NCBI GenBank assembly: GCA_009763385.1
Contig: CM019822.1
Location: 13,969,950 to 14,033,949, forward strand
Source: Coix lacryma-jobi var. lacryma-jobi
Taxonomy: Eukaryota; Streptophyta; Magnoliopsida; Poales; Poaceae
Direction: 5' to 3'
Length of the DNA stretch: 64,000 nt
Shown here: piece after piece, positions 10,272 through 22,788 of the stretch
Position numbering within the stretch: the stretch's first letter is position 1
Layout of the letters: each line of letters starts with the position of its first letter
Program-made: the position numbers and the translations under genes
Notes under the pieces: generated by a model
What the model was told of the DNA's origin: nothing
Databases searched by the model: none
What the model saw: only the letters and a program-made list of their open reading frames with translations

Positions 10272-12020
10272 CGTAGATGATGCATTTGGAGAAATAACTG
10301 ACCAAGGCCTCTTCCTGTGTTGATGCCTCAACAGCTTCCCTGTACCCGCTATAGACAGGATCATCATCAGATGCTTCGTATGTGAGTATCTTGGATGGAA
10401 TCCTTTCATATTCCATGCAGGTCAGATATCCATCAACGCATCCTATAATGGAGAACATAATTGAATTTGATGTATTAGTAATAGATTGGAACAAATTATG
10501 GAGCCAGAAACAAAAACACTTTTAGTCATCCACTTCTTAATGATCGAACCTTCTAAAGATTTTGCAACACCAGAAAAATTCTTGGCCACCAACATGTGCA
10601 GATCCTCTCCTGCCCAGATTGGGTGTATGCCTATGTTGATGCCAAGACTGACTGCAGCACCAAGAGCGATCAACAGAAATCTACTTATAGCCGTAGCGGT
10701 GAATTTTCCCGTGTTGTACCCAGAGACCGTGACATAGCAGAAAGTCAGCAAGAACACACGAAATCCATACTCATATGGTTTCATCTTCGGGTGCAACTTC
10801 GTCAAGGTGGCACAGAATGCTGGTAATCAGAGTTTTGTTAGATGTGCTAAAATATCATAATAATATCATTATACACTGAATGATTTTAGCAATTTCCAGT
10901 ACTCACCAACTACAAAAGTGCTTATGATGAGTACCACCACGTCATATTTTCCCATTTGTGCTGCTAACTCGGCGACTGCTAGAGCAAGCCCCCCTGCAAT
11001 AAGAGTACCCAATCCCCTGTTGAACCCTTTGCTCAAAGTGGCACCTGTTTATAACATTAAAAAACGAGTTAGAGATTGAATTTGTATGATGATCGATAAA
11101 CAGGACTGGTAAATCATTCATGTGAGGGTTGTTCAGTTTAATATCTGGTAAGAAATGTTGCAAACAGAATATGTCCTAGCACCATTTAATTTTAATAATT
11201 GAGCAACTTCCTCTAAAACAAATTATATTGAGCATAGTTGCATAGGTTAGCAGAGCCTCAAAAGGCTATCTGAAAATTTGACATTAGTGTCTGCATTTCA
11301 TTCCATGGTCTTTTTTTTTCCTGATTGAAGGTTTGTTGCCATGACCTTTAATGTTGTTCACGATCTTGGTATTGTGACTTGTCCAATTATTGGGAACATA
11401 TTCCATCGGCAGAAGCAGAATATGAATAAAAAGACTTTTTTTTCTCACTTCCTTCAGAGGGAACTCCATATGGCTCAGTCATGCACCGAGATTTCAAATT
11501 GACGGCGGCGACGACGACTAACGGTTTTGGAAAAAAAAAAAAGATAGAGGAAACATGGGTAATGGCGAATTGGGATGCAAGGGTGCAGCAACGTACCGAT
11601 GCTGAACTCGAAGACGACGACGACGGTGAGTATGGCCCACACAGAATGGCTGACAATATCGCTGGGCTCGCGGAGGAAGACGAGCAGCGTGATGAGCGCG
11701 AGCGCCACGGCCACCTTCGCCGCGAACACGGGCTTCCGCGGGTCCTTGCGCGCGAACGCCCACATCTCCACGGCGAGCGCGCGCACGGCCTGGGCCGCCC
11801 GCCGCAGGCGGCCCCCGACGCCCCTCGCGGCCCGGTCATCCACCCCCCACTCGTCGTGCCCCCCGGCGCCGCCACCGCCACCGCCACTGTCACCGTCGGG
11901 GAGGACGCCCCAGTCGAACGCGAGCAGCGGCTCCTGCGCCCCGCCCTGCTCCAGCGTTGATCGCAGGGCCCTCAGCTGCGGCGGCTGCGGCGGCAGGCCG
12001 CCCCCCGGCAGCGCCCCCAT
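9323..12020 (-). CDS. ALMT: aluminium-activated malate transporter family anion channel
   Basis: ALMT proteins are plasma-membrane or vacuolar anion (malate, chloride) channels. Six exons, read 5' to 3' on the minus strand: 12020-11597, 11044-10907, 10819-10550, 10442-10303, 10213-10067 and 9979-9323. They close to 591 aa. Residues ~1-100 are a variable Gly-rich leader. The membrane half follows, with about six hydrophobic segments, for example VFAAKVAVALALITLLVFL, SVWAILTVVVVFEFSIG, GLGTLIAGGLALAVAELAA and FLLIALGAAVSLGINI. The ALMT signature KGFNRGLGT and WAGEDLH are both present. The C-terminal ~250 residues are soluble and helical, with a Ser-rich stretch. The ATG at 12020 is preferred over an in-frame GTG two codons upstream. 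Intron 4 contains an (AAAT)n microsatellite. It shares a divergent upstream region with the Fcf2 gene. The transported ion cannot be told from sequence. Confidence 0.9.
10240..10270. repeat. (TAAA)n microsatellite in ALMT intron 4
   Basis: About seven and a half uninterrupted copies of the tetranucleotide, 27 bp upstream (in gene orientation, downstream) of the exon 5 acceptor. Such repeats are often length-polymorphic. Confidence 0.9.
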
Positions 12021-12788
12021 TGCCACGACAAGAGATCGGCGCGGCGCGGGGGCGCGGCTTAATTTTCCCCGGCCTCGCGACTAGGTACGCGGCGCGCGGT
12101 TAGGTCCGGTACGATAATACGATGCGACGCGCGCGCATCGATCGGAGGAGGGGAGAGTTCGGGTGCCCCGGAGCTCCTGTTTTATCGCAGTTCGTTTCGT
12201 TTCAGGTCCGGACCCCTGGTCGGTCGGGGTGTCGCGTGCGTTTCCGTTTCCGAACCGTGGCCGTTGGAATCGGCCAGCACCGAGGAGCCGAGCACCCCAG
12301 CGATGGCGAGGTGCGGGCTGAAGCGAACGTTTGCGTCCCTTCTCCACACGGGAAGGCGTGACACGGGGGTGCCGTCATTGACTCTTTGTGCTCTGAAGTG
12401 TAAACTCTGATTTTCTTTTAATATGCTCTGATGAAGTCTGAAGTGATGAAGTCCGTCGGCGTGTGGCCCACCACGACGGCATCGCGCGGGACTCGGGATC
12501 ACGTAAAAATAATGATCAGCCCATCATGGCCCGTGAAATTTTCTTGGCCCGCGGAAACCTCTGAAATGACGGCCCAGAATGCCCGAGCCCGCTAAACCTC
12601 CTGCCCTAGTTCTCCTCTCCTCTCCTCTCTGTCTCCCAGCCCCTTTTGCCTCCCTCCCACCGTACTACGGCCGCCGCGCTGCTGCTCCTCTTTCCCGTCC
12701 CACCTCCAACCCTGCGGCCGCGGCGGATTAATCCAGCACCGGGCCGGGAGACGTGATAGGTTTCTGAACTCGCAGCGCTAGGCCAGCG
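12021..12788. promoter_or_regulatory. shared divergent upstream region, ALMT and FCF2
   Basis: The two ATGs point away from each other and are 768 bp apart. The segment is GC-rich near both genes, with a CT-rich run (CTCCTCTCCTCTCCTCTC, near 12610) in the likely Fcf2 5' leader. No transposon was recognised inside. A shared or bidirectional promoter is inferred from geometry only. Confidence 0.45.
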
Positions 12789-14677
12789 ATGTCGGAGACG
12801 GCGGCGCCCATCGGCCTGTCATGGGCGCCCAAGCTTCCTTCCTTTGCAACGACCAGCGGCGGCAGCAAGAGCGACCACACGCCGGATCCGAGCACCGCGC
12901 AGGGGTCGCTCTGGAAGCCCGCGAGCGAGCTCGTGGACGGGCTGTTCGTGCCCCCGAGGGACCCTAGGCAGCTGAATAAGCTGGCCAGGAAGAACGTTAA
13001 GGACACCGCTGGCAAGGGCTGGTGAGTTTCCCTTGAATTTACTACCCTCGTTCTCTTGTTTGATTGGTGCCGCATGTGCGAGCGCTTATGCTGTGCTGCT
13101 GCATTTCTCAGGTTCGACATGCCCGCGCCGACCATCACTCCCGAGTTGAAGAAGGATCTCGAGATTTTGCAGGTGTGGTTGTTACTTCTGATTCAGTAAC
13201 CTTACTAGTAGCCTGTAAAACGGATAATATGGTGTCAAGAATTTTTATGATAAGTCAAACAAAACATGCAGCTGCCATTGCATCAGTGTGTAGTAGTAGA
13301 CTAGTAGGGCAAACATAGAGAGCAGTTTACTGCAACAATCTGACAGTGATACCATCTGATTGAAGCTATTTTACTTTTTACAAAAAAATAATTGGAAGTT
13401 TTACTTGAGATTCAAGCCATTTTACTTGAGACCCAATTGATATTGTGCGTTTAGTTATCCTGATTTGTCCTTTGGGATGCTTATTGAGACTCAGTATGTT
13501 CTCCATCTGTTTTTGCAGCTGAGGCATGTAATCGACCCAAAAAGGCACTTCAAGCGGGCAGGAAAGTCCAAGGCCCTTCCTAAGTACTTCCAAGTAAGTA
13601 GCCTAATCACCATCAGGCAGACTTATTCAGCATTTTTTTTACGTGTCATCCTAATCTGCGAAAGCTATATCTATCTCTCTGGTAGCTGATGTGTACTGAA
13701 TATTTCAATGTTGGCTTTAGGTCGGTACGGTTGTTGAGCCTGCATCTGAGTTCTACTCAAGTAGGCTGAAAAATAGGGAGCGCAAGGCAACATTGGTTGA
13801 CGAGCTGTTGTCAGATCAATCTCTTAAGAGCTACAGGTATGCTCATCATACTTTTGCATGTACATTAATGGACAATGACTTGTATTTCAGTGCAAGATTT
13901 TCTGTATCAGTTGCAATATGACCTTTCACATCCCTAGCAACTCATGAAATGTAATTATCTAGCATTAGCTATAAACATTGTATGTGGGGAATGTTGTAAC
14001 CCGCGAAACCCATTTTAGATATACTCCCTCCATATAGGAAATAGAAGTTGTTTAGGACAGCGACACGGTCTCCAAAGTATAACTTTGACCACTTGTTTCT
14101 TTGAAAATGTTTGTTGTGAAGTGGTATACGTATATTTTTATGAAAGTGCTTTTCAAGACAAATTTATTTATATGATTTTTACATCTCTATAAACTCAACA
14201 ATTTAAAAGTTATTCATGATTTATATTCCCAATGTTTGACTCAAACCTTTTCCAAAACGACTTTTATTTCCTATACGGAGGGAGTATACATCAGAGCCCT
14301 GCAACTATTATGTTGATTGGACTCTGAAACAAGGCTCCAGTGCACAGAAATTCAGAACGGCATCCTAGTTTCAAGAATAAATTTCCTTGTTCCATTTAGA
14401 GTCCAGAGCATGTTATCTTAGCCCCTTTCCCCATCTTTGATAATTCAAATAACCCCAAACCGAGAACAGCATAAAACTGATATAGTGCCAAATCTTTTCC
14501 ATACCTAGTGCTTTCTTTTTTTTTTTCATCTGAAATTGAATGTGGCATTGATCTCCAATGAAATGCAGGATGCGCAAGGTACGTGAAATTCAGGAGACCC
14601 GTACACCAGGAGGCAACCAAAAGTGGAAGAACAAGGGCAAGAAAACACTTAAGAGGGCGAAGGATAGGAGAAAATGA
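12789..14677 (+). CDS. FCF2: Fcf2-type rRNA-processing protein
   Basis: Nucleolar protein needed for early pre-rRNA cleavage and 18S rRNA maturation in yeast (family knowledge). Five exons: 12789-13021, 13112-13172, 13519-13593, 13721-13836 and 14569-14677. They close to 197 aa, a normal size for the plant form. After a ~75-residue variable N-terminus comes the Fcf2 domain: WFDMPAPTITPELKKDL, then LRHVIDPKRHFKR, PKYFQVGTVVEP and the basic KNRERKATLVDELL block. The C-terminus is a Lys/Arg-rich tail (KWKNKGKKTLKRAKDRRK) of nucleolar type. Intron 4 holds a Stowaway MITE. A housekeeping role is expected. Confidence 0.92.
14024..14284. mobile_element. Stowaway-type MITE in FCF2 intron 4
   Basis: Ends CTCCCTCCATATAGGAAATA and TATTTCCTATACGGAGGGAG form a near-perfect inverted repeat between two TA dinucleotides (14022-14023 and 14285-14286). 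It has no coding capacity. It belongs to the same broad type as the element at 62621-63104, whose ends also read TATTTCCTATACAGAGG. Confidence 0.88.
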
Positions 14678-15755
14678 GATTGGTCCGCTAGCTTTGTGCT
14701 CCGGTTGTGAGGAAGAGATTGGAGAAGCGAACCAAGGAGCGCCTTCAAGTTGCTCTAGTACTCTCTCTAGATTTTGCAGTATAGGTTGTGGTTCCAGTGT
14801 AGTGTGGTGACCTTCAGTAACATGAATTGATTTTCAGTTCTAAATATTCTAAAATGTTTCTGTAACACCGGAATTCAAAAATGTCGGTTGGTAGACTCTT
14901 TTCAAGTTGCCTTCATATATGTGAGAAGCACGGGTTCTGCTCATTTTTCTTACGGTGCCGTGTCTGATAATATCTAAAATTTCGCCTTTATCTTGCTTTC
15001 TCGAGTCAATCTGACACATAGATGTGTCATGAGAATGTGTTCACTCGGATTTTTTTTATTCCCACATGTTTGCATTCTCAGCAGTGTACTGATGATTCTA
15101 GATCTCCAATTTAGCTCTTGGTTCTGGAAGCTGATCACCATCGGCAGGGCCGCTTGGTAGGGCAGGCGAGCACGGCACGGTTGGACTTGGACGGCGTGGG
15201 GAGGTGCACCCCCGAGTCGCCGATCTGGCATGTGCCGGGACGATTTCGCGCCTTGTCCTTTTGGCGCGACGAAGCGACGGTCCTCCCCTCCGGCCTCCGC
15301 CCCATATTGGTGTCATTGACTCATTGTGTGGGGTCGAAAGGCGGAGACAGCTGGGACTGGGACTGTTTCTAGTGCGGTGGACCGGACGTTTTCACATGGT
15401 GCCGTGAATTGAGTTCACTGCCCAGTGCCCAGTGCCCACCTGACCCATCGAAACGGAGTACGTACATACTCTTCTTCGTATAGAAAAACGAACAGTTCTA
15501 ACGCACCATTGAGTCAACTCATTTTAATATATGCCTATTTATATGATATATAAATATGGATATTGTTTTCTATAAGTTCATTAAATTGAATCATTTGATC
15601 GTCTCCTCTATTTTTTTAGCTCTAAAAACTTAACACCTTAGCTCAGTTTTTAGACCTACACGGTGGTTGGATGCTGGTCACGCCCAAACTGCAGGAACTT
15701 GTGGCGCGTCGATGTTTTGTGTGGCCATATTTTATGGTAGAGTTTGTTTGTCTAA
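14678..15755. other. FCF2 3' region and intergenic sequence
   Basis: The first ~200 bp are probably the FCF2 3' UTR. A GC-rich island at about 15110-15370 has open frames on both strands but no recognised domain and no splice context, so it could be a gene scrap. The rest is AT-rich with nothing identified. Confidence 0.4.
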
Positions 15756-15950
15756 GGTCATCCTCAATACAAGTTTCATGTTACAGTTTTCAACACACTT
15801 AAATTTTGAAAACAGTGCAGAATAGTTTCATCCCCATAAAACTCTCTCTACTCTCATGAAACTTTTATCACCTCTCTCCTAATTAATATAATGACATATC
15901 ACCATATTTAATGTTCATAAAATTCTATGAAATCTCCATTAAGACCGGCC
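15756..15950. mobile_element. Tourist-like (PIF/Harbinger) MITE
   Basis: The left end GGTCATCCTCAATACAAGTT and the right end ATTAAGACCGGCC are an imperfect inverted repeat. TAA flanks both sides (15753-15755 and 15951-15953), the Harbinger target duplication. It is 195 bp, AT-rich and without coding capacity. Confidence 0.7.
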
Positions 15951-16459
15951 TAAGTTGTCTAGTACATCTGTAGTGCGGTGGTGTGTCCGCCAACCTTACG
16001 CCCCCTAAAACTCTATTGTAAAGTGGGATAAAGTTCAGAGTTAACTTTATTAGACTACTTATTCTTTGGCATTCAATTTCCGATATAAAATTTAGAGGAA
16101 ATTCAGACCCTAAATTTTTTTGGCACTGAGTTGTTACATATAAAGTTTAAAGTTGATTTTAGAACATTTCTTTGAAAACTTTAGCTCCAAATAATACAAT
16201 CTCTACCCACGGGAGGATTGGCGCCCTCCCGCGGGTTAGGTTACTGTAGTTGTTGTTTTTTTGCTTTTTCCCTTTTTTCTTTTCTTTCACTTTTTCTACT
16301 TTTTTATTTTTTTTCTTTTTAAGATTTTTTAGACATCTTTTTCTATTAAAAACCGGTGCGACGATAACGCGTCTAATAATACAAACTCTAATTATGGGAC
16401 AACGCCCTCTCAATATTTGCGTGCGTTTTATGCTTATACAATGACTGATATATTTAGAG
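15951..16459. other. intergenic, no gene recognised
   Basis: AT-rich sequence with a long pyrimidine/T-rich tract near 16247-16330. Open frames here are products of low complexity. Confidence 0.4.
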
Positions 16460-16792
16460 ATTGTTTAGTTCCAAGTTAAAAAGTTTTGGAATGTCATATC
16501 GAGTGTTTAACACTAATTTAGAGTATTCCATACTATTAACAAAATTAATTGCATAAGTGGAGAATAATTCGTGAGGCAAATTTATAAGTCTAATTATTAA
16601 TAATTATCAAATGTTTAATGTAACACCATATTATCAAAATATGAATTTATTAGGCTTAAAAAATTAGTCATCTCGCAAATTATTTTGAATTTATGTAATT
16701 AGTTATTTTTTAATCTATATTTAATACTCTATGTAAGATCAAAACATCTGATGTAATAAGTGAAAAATTTATAGTGTAAAAACTAAACACAT
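16460..16792. mobile_element. grass MITE with GTTTAGTTCC ends
   Basis: The left end TTGTTTAGTTCCAAGTT and the right end AAAACTAAACAC are imperfectly inverted. The interior has the GTGAGGCAAATTTATAAGTC theme common to such elements in grasses. A shorter related scrap occurs near 50275 (GGCCTTGTTTAGATGCAACA). The target duplication is unclear, so the borders are approximate. Confidence 0.55.
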
Positions 16793-17533
16793 TTGTACTG
16801 TTTAGGCCGATCAAGTTTTCCGTACATCCATACATACATAGCAGAACAGAGACACTTATGAGACTTTGATAATCGTACCAATAGCAGGCGCGGCGAAGCA
16901 CGCTAACCACCCTCGTTTATAAAGTTTAGAGGAGATTCAAACAGGTCCTTGATGTTTTCGGCACTGAGTTGTTATGGCGCATTTTTTACGGTTCACTCGT
17001 CGAGTGGGTAGCCGCCTCAGGCACTACCGGTGTCCGGCGGCGCATTCAAAAGGCGAAATCATGTCCACACATCATAGATGACCCACGTGACCGGCGTTAG
17101 TAAAAAAATGTCAAACACTATCACGCTGCTATGGCTAGCCTCGGTCCACCACTGAGCAAACCAGCCAGCCGTCCTGGCCAGCCTGCCACAGCCACACATG
17201 AGCCGAAACATCGCACATGTCCTCTACTACAGGGCCAGCACCAGCTACTCTCCACAACCCAAATCATCTCCCAAAGTAATTCACGTCTAATGAGCTCAAA
17301 AACGCATTTCACTTACTACATAAGTACATATACATACATATATATTTATGTCAATAACCATTATCACCAAACTCTTCTACCAAAACTCCAGCTTTTCCGT
17401 TGCATCTGTCAATGAGGGGATTGATACTCTCCTCGAGTGCTCTCTATCGCCCCACTCTTTTCCTTACAGCTACTGGTGCAACGGAGGACGCCAAAACACT
17501 ACTAGAACGGAGGCAATAATAAATCTTCCTCGG
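16793..17533 (-). other. intergenic and 3' region of the NHL gene
   Basis: No gene is seen. The last ~250 bp probably hold the 3' UTR of the minus-strand NHL gene. A (TA/CATA)n-rich patch lies near 17325-17350. Confidence 0.4.
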
Positions 17534-20500
17534 CTAGTTGTTGCCATTGTAGCCCATGCTGTAACTGCTGCGGAAACGCAGCCCGTTCTGCTCGTACGGC
17601 GCTGCCGCCTCCCCGTGGTTCACGGCCTTGATCTCCACGGGACGGCGGCTGGTGTCCCCCTCCTGCACGGCACCGAAGACGATCTCCTTGGTTGCATCGC
17701 AGCTCGGCTCGTAGAAGGTCTGCGGCCCGGCCGAGTACTGCCTGTGGTGTTGCAGGTACTGCTGGTGATGCACCTGCTGCGCCTGCGTCGGCGGCGGCGG
17801 CTGCTGCGGCTGCTGCTGAGCTGCAGCTTCTCCGGTCCAGCCATGTAACTGAGGCCGGCCGTGCCGGATGTGGTGGATCTTCTCCGGCTCCTTGGACATA
17901 AAGGCATAGTTCTTGCGAGGGGTCTGCGCTCTTGTGTCCAGTAGTGGTGGGGTCTCGTCCCGCGGGATGGCATAGCTTTCTTGTACTGGCCAGGAGGTTG
18001 GCCTACCCAGCTGGTGGTGATGAATGTTTGCTCGCTTCTTTCTGGAGAATGCGGCACCGATGATCTCTGCAATTGATGATTTTGCTCCACCCACAAGTTT
18101 GCCAATTGACGTGAAGAGACCTTCTTCTTCCTCTTGTTTCACAGGTTCATCATCAGTTGGAATTAGCGGAGGGCGAAAAGAAGACTTCAGTGGCTTCTGG
18201 TATGGAGGTGGAATGCTAGATAATTTAGCTTTTACTGGATTCTCATGTTCCTGCTCCTGCATTAAAATTTGCATTCAGAACAATATATGCAAGAAGAATA
18301 CAAGTAGGATGGTGAGTTTCGACTTTCGACAAGTACTGAATTTTGAACTGGACGATCCAAATAAAGATAAACTAAAACTGAACAGTTGTGTTGTTTCAAA
18401 AAAAACTGAACAGTTGTGTGGTTCCCTCTGTTTTCTTTTTTTGATCATGCTCGACGAACCTTCTATCATAAACAAACAACTAGATGTCTACATGACTTTC
18501 AAAATGCCCAATATAGCTAACAAGAAGATAAGTTGTTTTAGTACTCTAGTTTAACTCCAATTAAGCAGAATAATATTAATCTAGACCTAAAAAATTAAGC
18601 TGGTAACAATTCTCGGCTGGCTGGAGGCATTTGTGGGTGGGGAGGACCCAGACGAGCCCAATGGATGATGGGCACCAATACCAGCAAAGACAAAAGACTG
18701 ATGACAACAAAATTCATGTGCTAGCCTGCTGCATTACAGCAGGCTCGCGGACCACTGTAGTCCACTAGTCCTAGCCATATTTGCTAACCCTGCCAATCTG
18801 CCAGGGAAGGTACATTTTTTTTTCTTTCCCTCAAGGAATAAAGACGGTATTAGGCACTTGATACTTACGTCTCCATTTGAATACATCCCTAAAACTCGGC
18901 GTTGAAGAAGTGCAAGCATGTAGCCAAAGAAAGCGGCAGCAAGAAGCAGTGCAACTCCTGCAGGCATAGAAACTTACTATGATCAGATATATCATAGAGT
19001 TAAAATGGCATGTTTAGGTGGTAAGCTTTAACAATAGTTTTTTCAGGTCCAGCAATGATTGCAGGGAATGAAGCAATGTATAATATACCTAGAGGAAAAC
19101 CAGCTTCATACTGGTACACACAGTCATCAAAGTGGAGCTGAATCTCCCGAATTGCTTGGTTTCCTCTGTCAATCACCAGAAGGGAGCAGCTACTGCCAAT
19201 GTAACGGACTTCAAAATCAGTAGAAAATTTTGCCTCATCACTTGGTCCGTCAACATGCCCTCCTCTGCCTGATTTTCCCCCAGCAATAGTTGTAACCCCT
19301 AAGAACCAGAACACAATATGTCAGGCAGACATGAACTTGTTCTTTACTAGAGATTAGATAAGGGGAAAGTTTGCATAATGATTGCAGACACATCTAAATG
19401 CAGACCTTACTAAAACTCAAGCCCAGTTAGGATCATGCCTCTAGCTAATTTGAACTTGAAGGGAGCAGAAAGACACGAGCCTAAATAAGTCAACAGTATA
19501 TATGTATATATCAAGTATACAAGGTACAAATTAGGCTAAAAATATAAATTATCAGTTAATAAATTCCCTATGTAATTTTAGAACATAATCTTCCACAAAT
19601 AGGTAAGCCTGAATTCAAAACTGCAATTTTGTTATTCATTGATGCCTTTTGAGTGACAAAGAGGCTCTGTTCTGGAAATTTTCAGCAAATAGTTTTTCAG
19701 CAATTAGCACTCAAATAAATATTTCATCTGGACATCACAATGCAGTTCCGAAACTAGAGTACTAGACTAAGCATATTTACTCAAGCTGACCACAAAATGT
19801 TCATTGCCTGACAGCACATCCTCTTTCTAAATGCAGTTTTCGATCCAGGTGCTGAATACATGGCGGACAAGACCAGCAAACACCAAAAGGCAAACATTGG
19901 ATACTCAAGGAACAGACAAAACCATGTGCATCTACCCTACAATAGGACATTTAGCTTACCTGTATCACTGATCTTTCTAATGGCCATGTTCATGGCATCA
20001 GCCACATAGATGTTACCCCTGTCATCCACTGTAAATCCCTTAGGATGGTTCATCCTCGCCTCTCGCAGCTTCCCATCAACATGACCAGGAAATCCTTCTG
20101 GGGAACCAGCAACAAGCTTCGGCCTGCTATCTGCATTGTTCAGCCAAGTTTCAGGAGATGAGATAAATCTTGTGCGGCTCAAAAGCATCTGCTGGTAAAT
20201 GAACATGATGAGCATAAAGAAAAACATGAAAGGAAAAACATGACAGGCTCAAATGTTTATACCACAGAGCAGAGAGGGGATCAGCATGTGATGTGATGGC
20301 AGCACTTCTTAGTGCTAAACAGTTATAGACAACACCTTGACGAAATTTGATACCATTGCATATATATAAGCATAAAAGTATAATAGATTGGATTGGCACC
20401 TTTTTTTTCAGACCACATTTCTACAAGTGAACACACCGCATAAAAATGGAAGTAGCCAAGTTGCATAAATCAGCTGAAAGCAACTGAAAAGCATTACGTA

Positions 20501-21301
20501 GCCTGTGCAGGCTGCAAGCTAACAAAGACATCGCCATCAAAAGAATGGGCATGCCGGAATTGATGACACCAACCAATCCACAGCTTCGGCAGCACCAACT
20601 CCACCAAACACATCGCCGCAGCATATAATTAGCGGAGAGCCCCACTGGGGAGTGACACCAAAACATGCCGGATTCAGGGGGTGCTAGGAGGAGGAGGTCA
20701 GACAGGGCGCACTCACATCGGGACAGCGGCAGCGCCATCCTGTAGATGTTGCTGTTCATGGAGTCCATGACGAGCAGCTCGCCGCCCTGGGTGACCTCCA
20801 CGGAGTAGGGCTCGATCCCCAGCTTGCTGCCGTCGAAGACCGTCTCCACGGTGTACCCGCCCTCGTACTTCACCATCGACTTGCCTCCGCTCGCTGCTAC
20901 AACACGAGGAGCAGCAAACACGTCTCAGGAAAACACAAATCGGAGCCGGAGAAGGAACGAAACGGCAGAGAGATTTCATCGGTCACCTGTCTTGGTGGTG
21001 GATTTGAGCGACCACATCCGCTTCACCACCGCCGACGCCGCATTGGAGAGGAACCCGCTCACCACCCCTGCGATGGCAACGAAACACACACCCGTCAAAT
21101 CAAACAGAAGAAACCAAACCCCCGGGCGAGACTCGACTCGAGAGGCGAGCGAAACCAGGAGCGGCGAGCTCGGCCGCCTCACTCACTTGCGGGGTACGAG
21201 GACGCGGAGGCGGCGGGAGCGAAGGCGCCGAGGAGAAGCGCGGCCACCAGCAGCGCCCCCACCGGGACGCCCCTCGCGTTCCCTCCCCTGTTGGTCGCCA
21301 T
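17534..21301 (-). CDS. NHL-repeat (beta-propeller) single-pass membrane protein
   Basis: Seven exons on the minus strand: 21301-21187, 21067-20987, 20893-20717, 20130-19960, 19298-19089, 18957-18869 and 18256-17534. They close to 521 aa. The first 35 residues are a signal-peptide-like hydrophobic stretch (GALLVAALLLGAFAPAA). NHL repeats follow across exons 3-5, with the tell-tale blades GGELLVMDSMNSNIYRM, HPKGFTVDDRGNIYVADAMN and a VTTIAGG turn. Exon 6 gives one transmembrane helix (VALLLAAAFFGYMLALLQ). The final exon encodes a long Pro/Gln/His-rich tail, probably cytosolic. The layout matches plant NHL-domain proteins of unknown function; a ligand-binding propeller facing outside the cytosol is inference. 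The ATG at 21301 is chosen because the in-frame sequence upstream offers only a TTG. Confidence 0.88.
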
Positions 21302-22670
21302 TGGCAGCAGCAGCAGCAGGAGGAGGACAGCCGACAAGTGGAGGAAGCTTGCTGCGGCGGAAGATTTAGAGGACACGGAAGGCGGCCATCTGGGCAAGGA
21401 GGGAGGCAGCGAAGCAGGCAGCGCTCAGATCGAGGACGGAGGATGGGAGAAACCACCAGGAATCCGAGCTTTTGTTGTGCTCCGGGAGGGGAGAGGAAGA
21501 GCCGAAGAGGAGAGAGACTGAACAAGTGGGGAGGAAAGAGACAAGCCGGGCTGTGTTCTGCGCTGCGGCCGCTACTCGCTTTCGGCGATTTCGTGGGGTT
21601 TTAGAGAGGAAGAGGAGAGAGGTCCGCGTGACGGTGGTCGGGAGTGGCGATGACTGATGATAGAGAGGGAGAGTGCCGGTGCTGTGCACGGGAGTGGAGC
21701 GGAGCGGGTCACGTGCAGAGGGTGACGCCTGCGGGGGTATCGATGTTCACTCGTCATCGCGGTTTCGAGTACCACGGCCCTTTTGTGAGTAGTGGAGGGC
21801 TAAAGAAAAGCCTTTTTTGATTTTAAAGGTTCTGGGCTAATAAATTAATGTAAAAAGACTTCATCTAAAAAATCTGAAAGTAGCTTAAGATTTAAGCGGT
21901 TTTCTTATTCCTAGACAGAACATTGCCGAGGACGGTCCTAAACCAAAACTCAGATGGTTTCTGTGGTCATAAATTACAATGTTAACTAGGAAAAGTGGTG
22001 ATAAAAAGGTAAAAATAATGACCAAGATGAAGGTGAAAATTGAATTCTATATTAAAAAAATAATGTCTATGTGAGAATCAAGATAGAGAGATATATCTCT
22101 CTATACTCTATATCTTTTTCTATATTTTGTTTGGTATTCTAGAGAGCCAGCTCTACTATATATCTTTGGGGAGCAATTGAGAAATAAGAGATAGATATAG
22201 ATAATAAGATATTTATAGATCTAGTTGAAGAAAGTGTTGGAGGAGATTTTTTTTTCATTGTTCCTATCAATATAGAAAATACAAAAAAAATCTTAGGCTT
22301 ACTTTTAGTTTAGTCACAAACAAAATCAACACTTAGAGCATCTCCAATAGTTAAAAGAATTAGTAAATCAATGAGTTTTCACGTGGTGAAAAAACTTGGA
22401 AGCATATTTGTTGGGGCCCTCCGATCATTTCTAGAATCTGGCTCATAAAAGACACAAGACAATTTTGTATAAGGAATACTTTTTTCTTACCACTTTAGTT
22501 CTCTCTTATACATTTGCATCGAGATACATATTCTTACTCTTTACTCTTTCCCATGTACTTCGACCATTGGTCGATAATTAATAATTAAGGGATCTGTTCT
22601 TGAACAAGGCAAGATCCTGGAGCCACTCACCATCTCGATCCGGGTTTATAGCAGTACTACTAGTAGTATA
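21302..22670 (-). promoter_or_regulatory. 5' leader and upstream region of the NHL gene
   Basis: A GC-rich leader with runs of GAGG/CTCC extends to about 21780. Beyond it the sequence turns AT-rich (21800-22560) with no gene. A stretch of repeated TATATCTCTCTATA near 22090-22200 may be an old inverted-repeat element but is too degraded to name. Confidence 0.35.
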
Positions 22671-22788
22671 GCTCTGTTCGTTTGAGCTACTCTGCTGGTT
22701 TTAATCCATACAAATTAATATTTTTCTTTCATAAAAAATTAGTCGTACGAATTAGCCGAAACGGCTTCTTGCTCAAGCGAACAGAGCC
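22671..22788. mobile_element. short hAT-like MITE
   Basis: The left end GCTCTGTTCGTTTGAGC and the right end GCTCAAGCGAACAGAGCC are inverted complements with one mismatch. About 118 bp, no coding capacity. It is related to the worn copy at 4586. The target duplication could not be set exactly. Confidence 0.7.

Noticed and set aside
11387..12084. Multiple frames on both strands around ALMT exon 1
   Set aside because: GC-driven shadows; only the frame starting at 12020 joins the other ALMT exons in phase.
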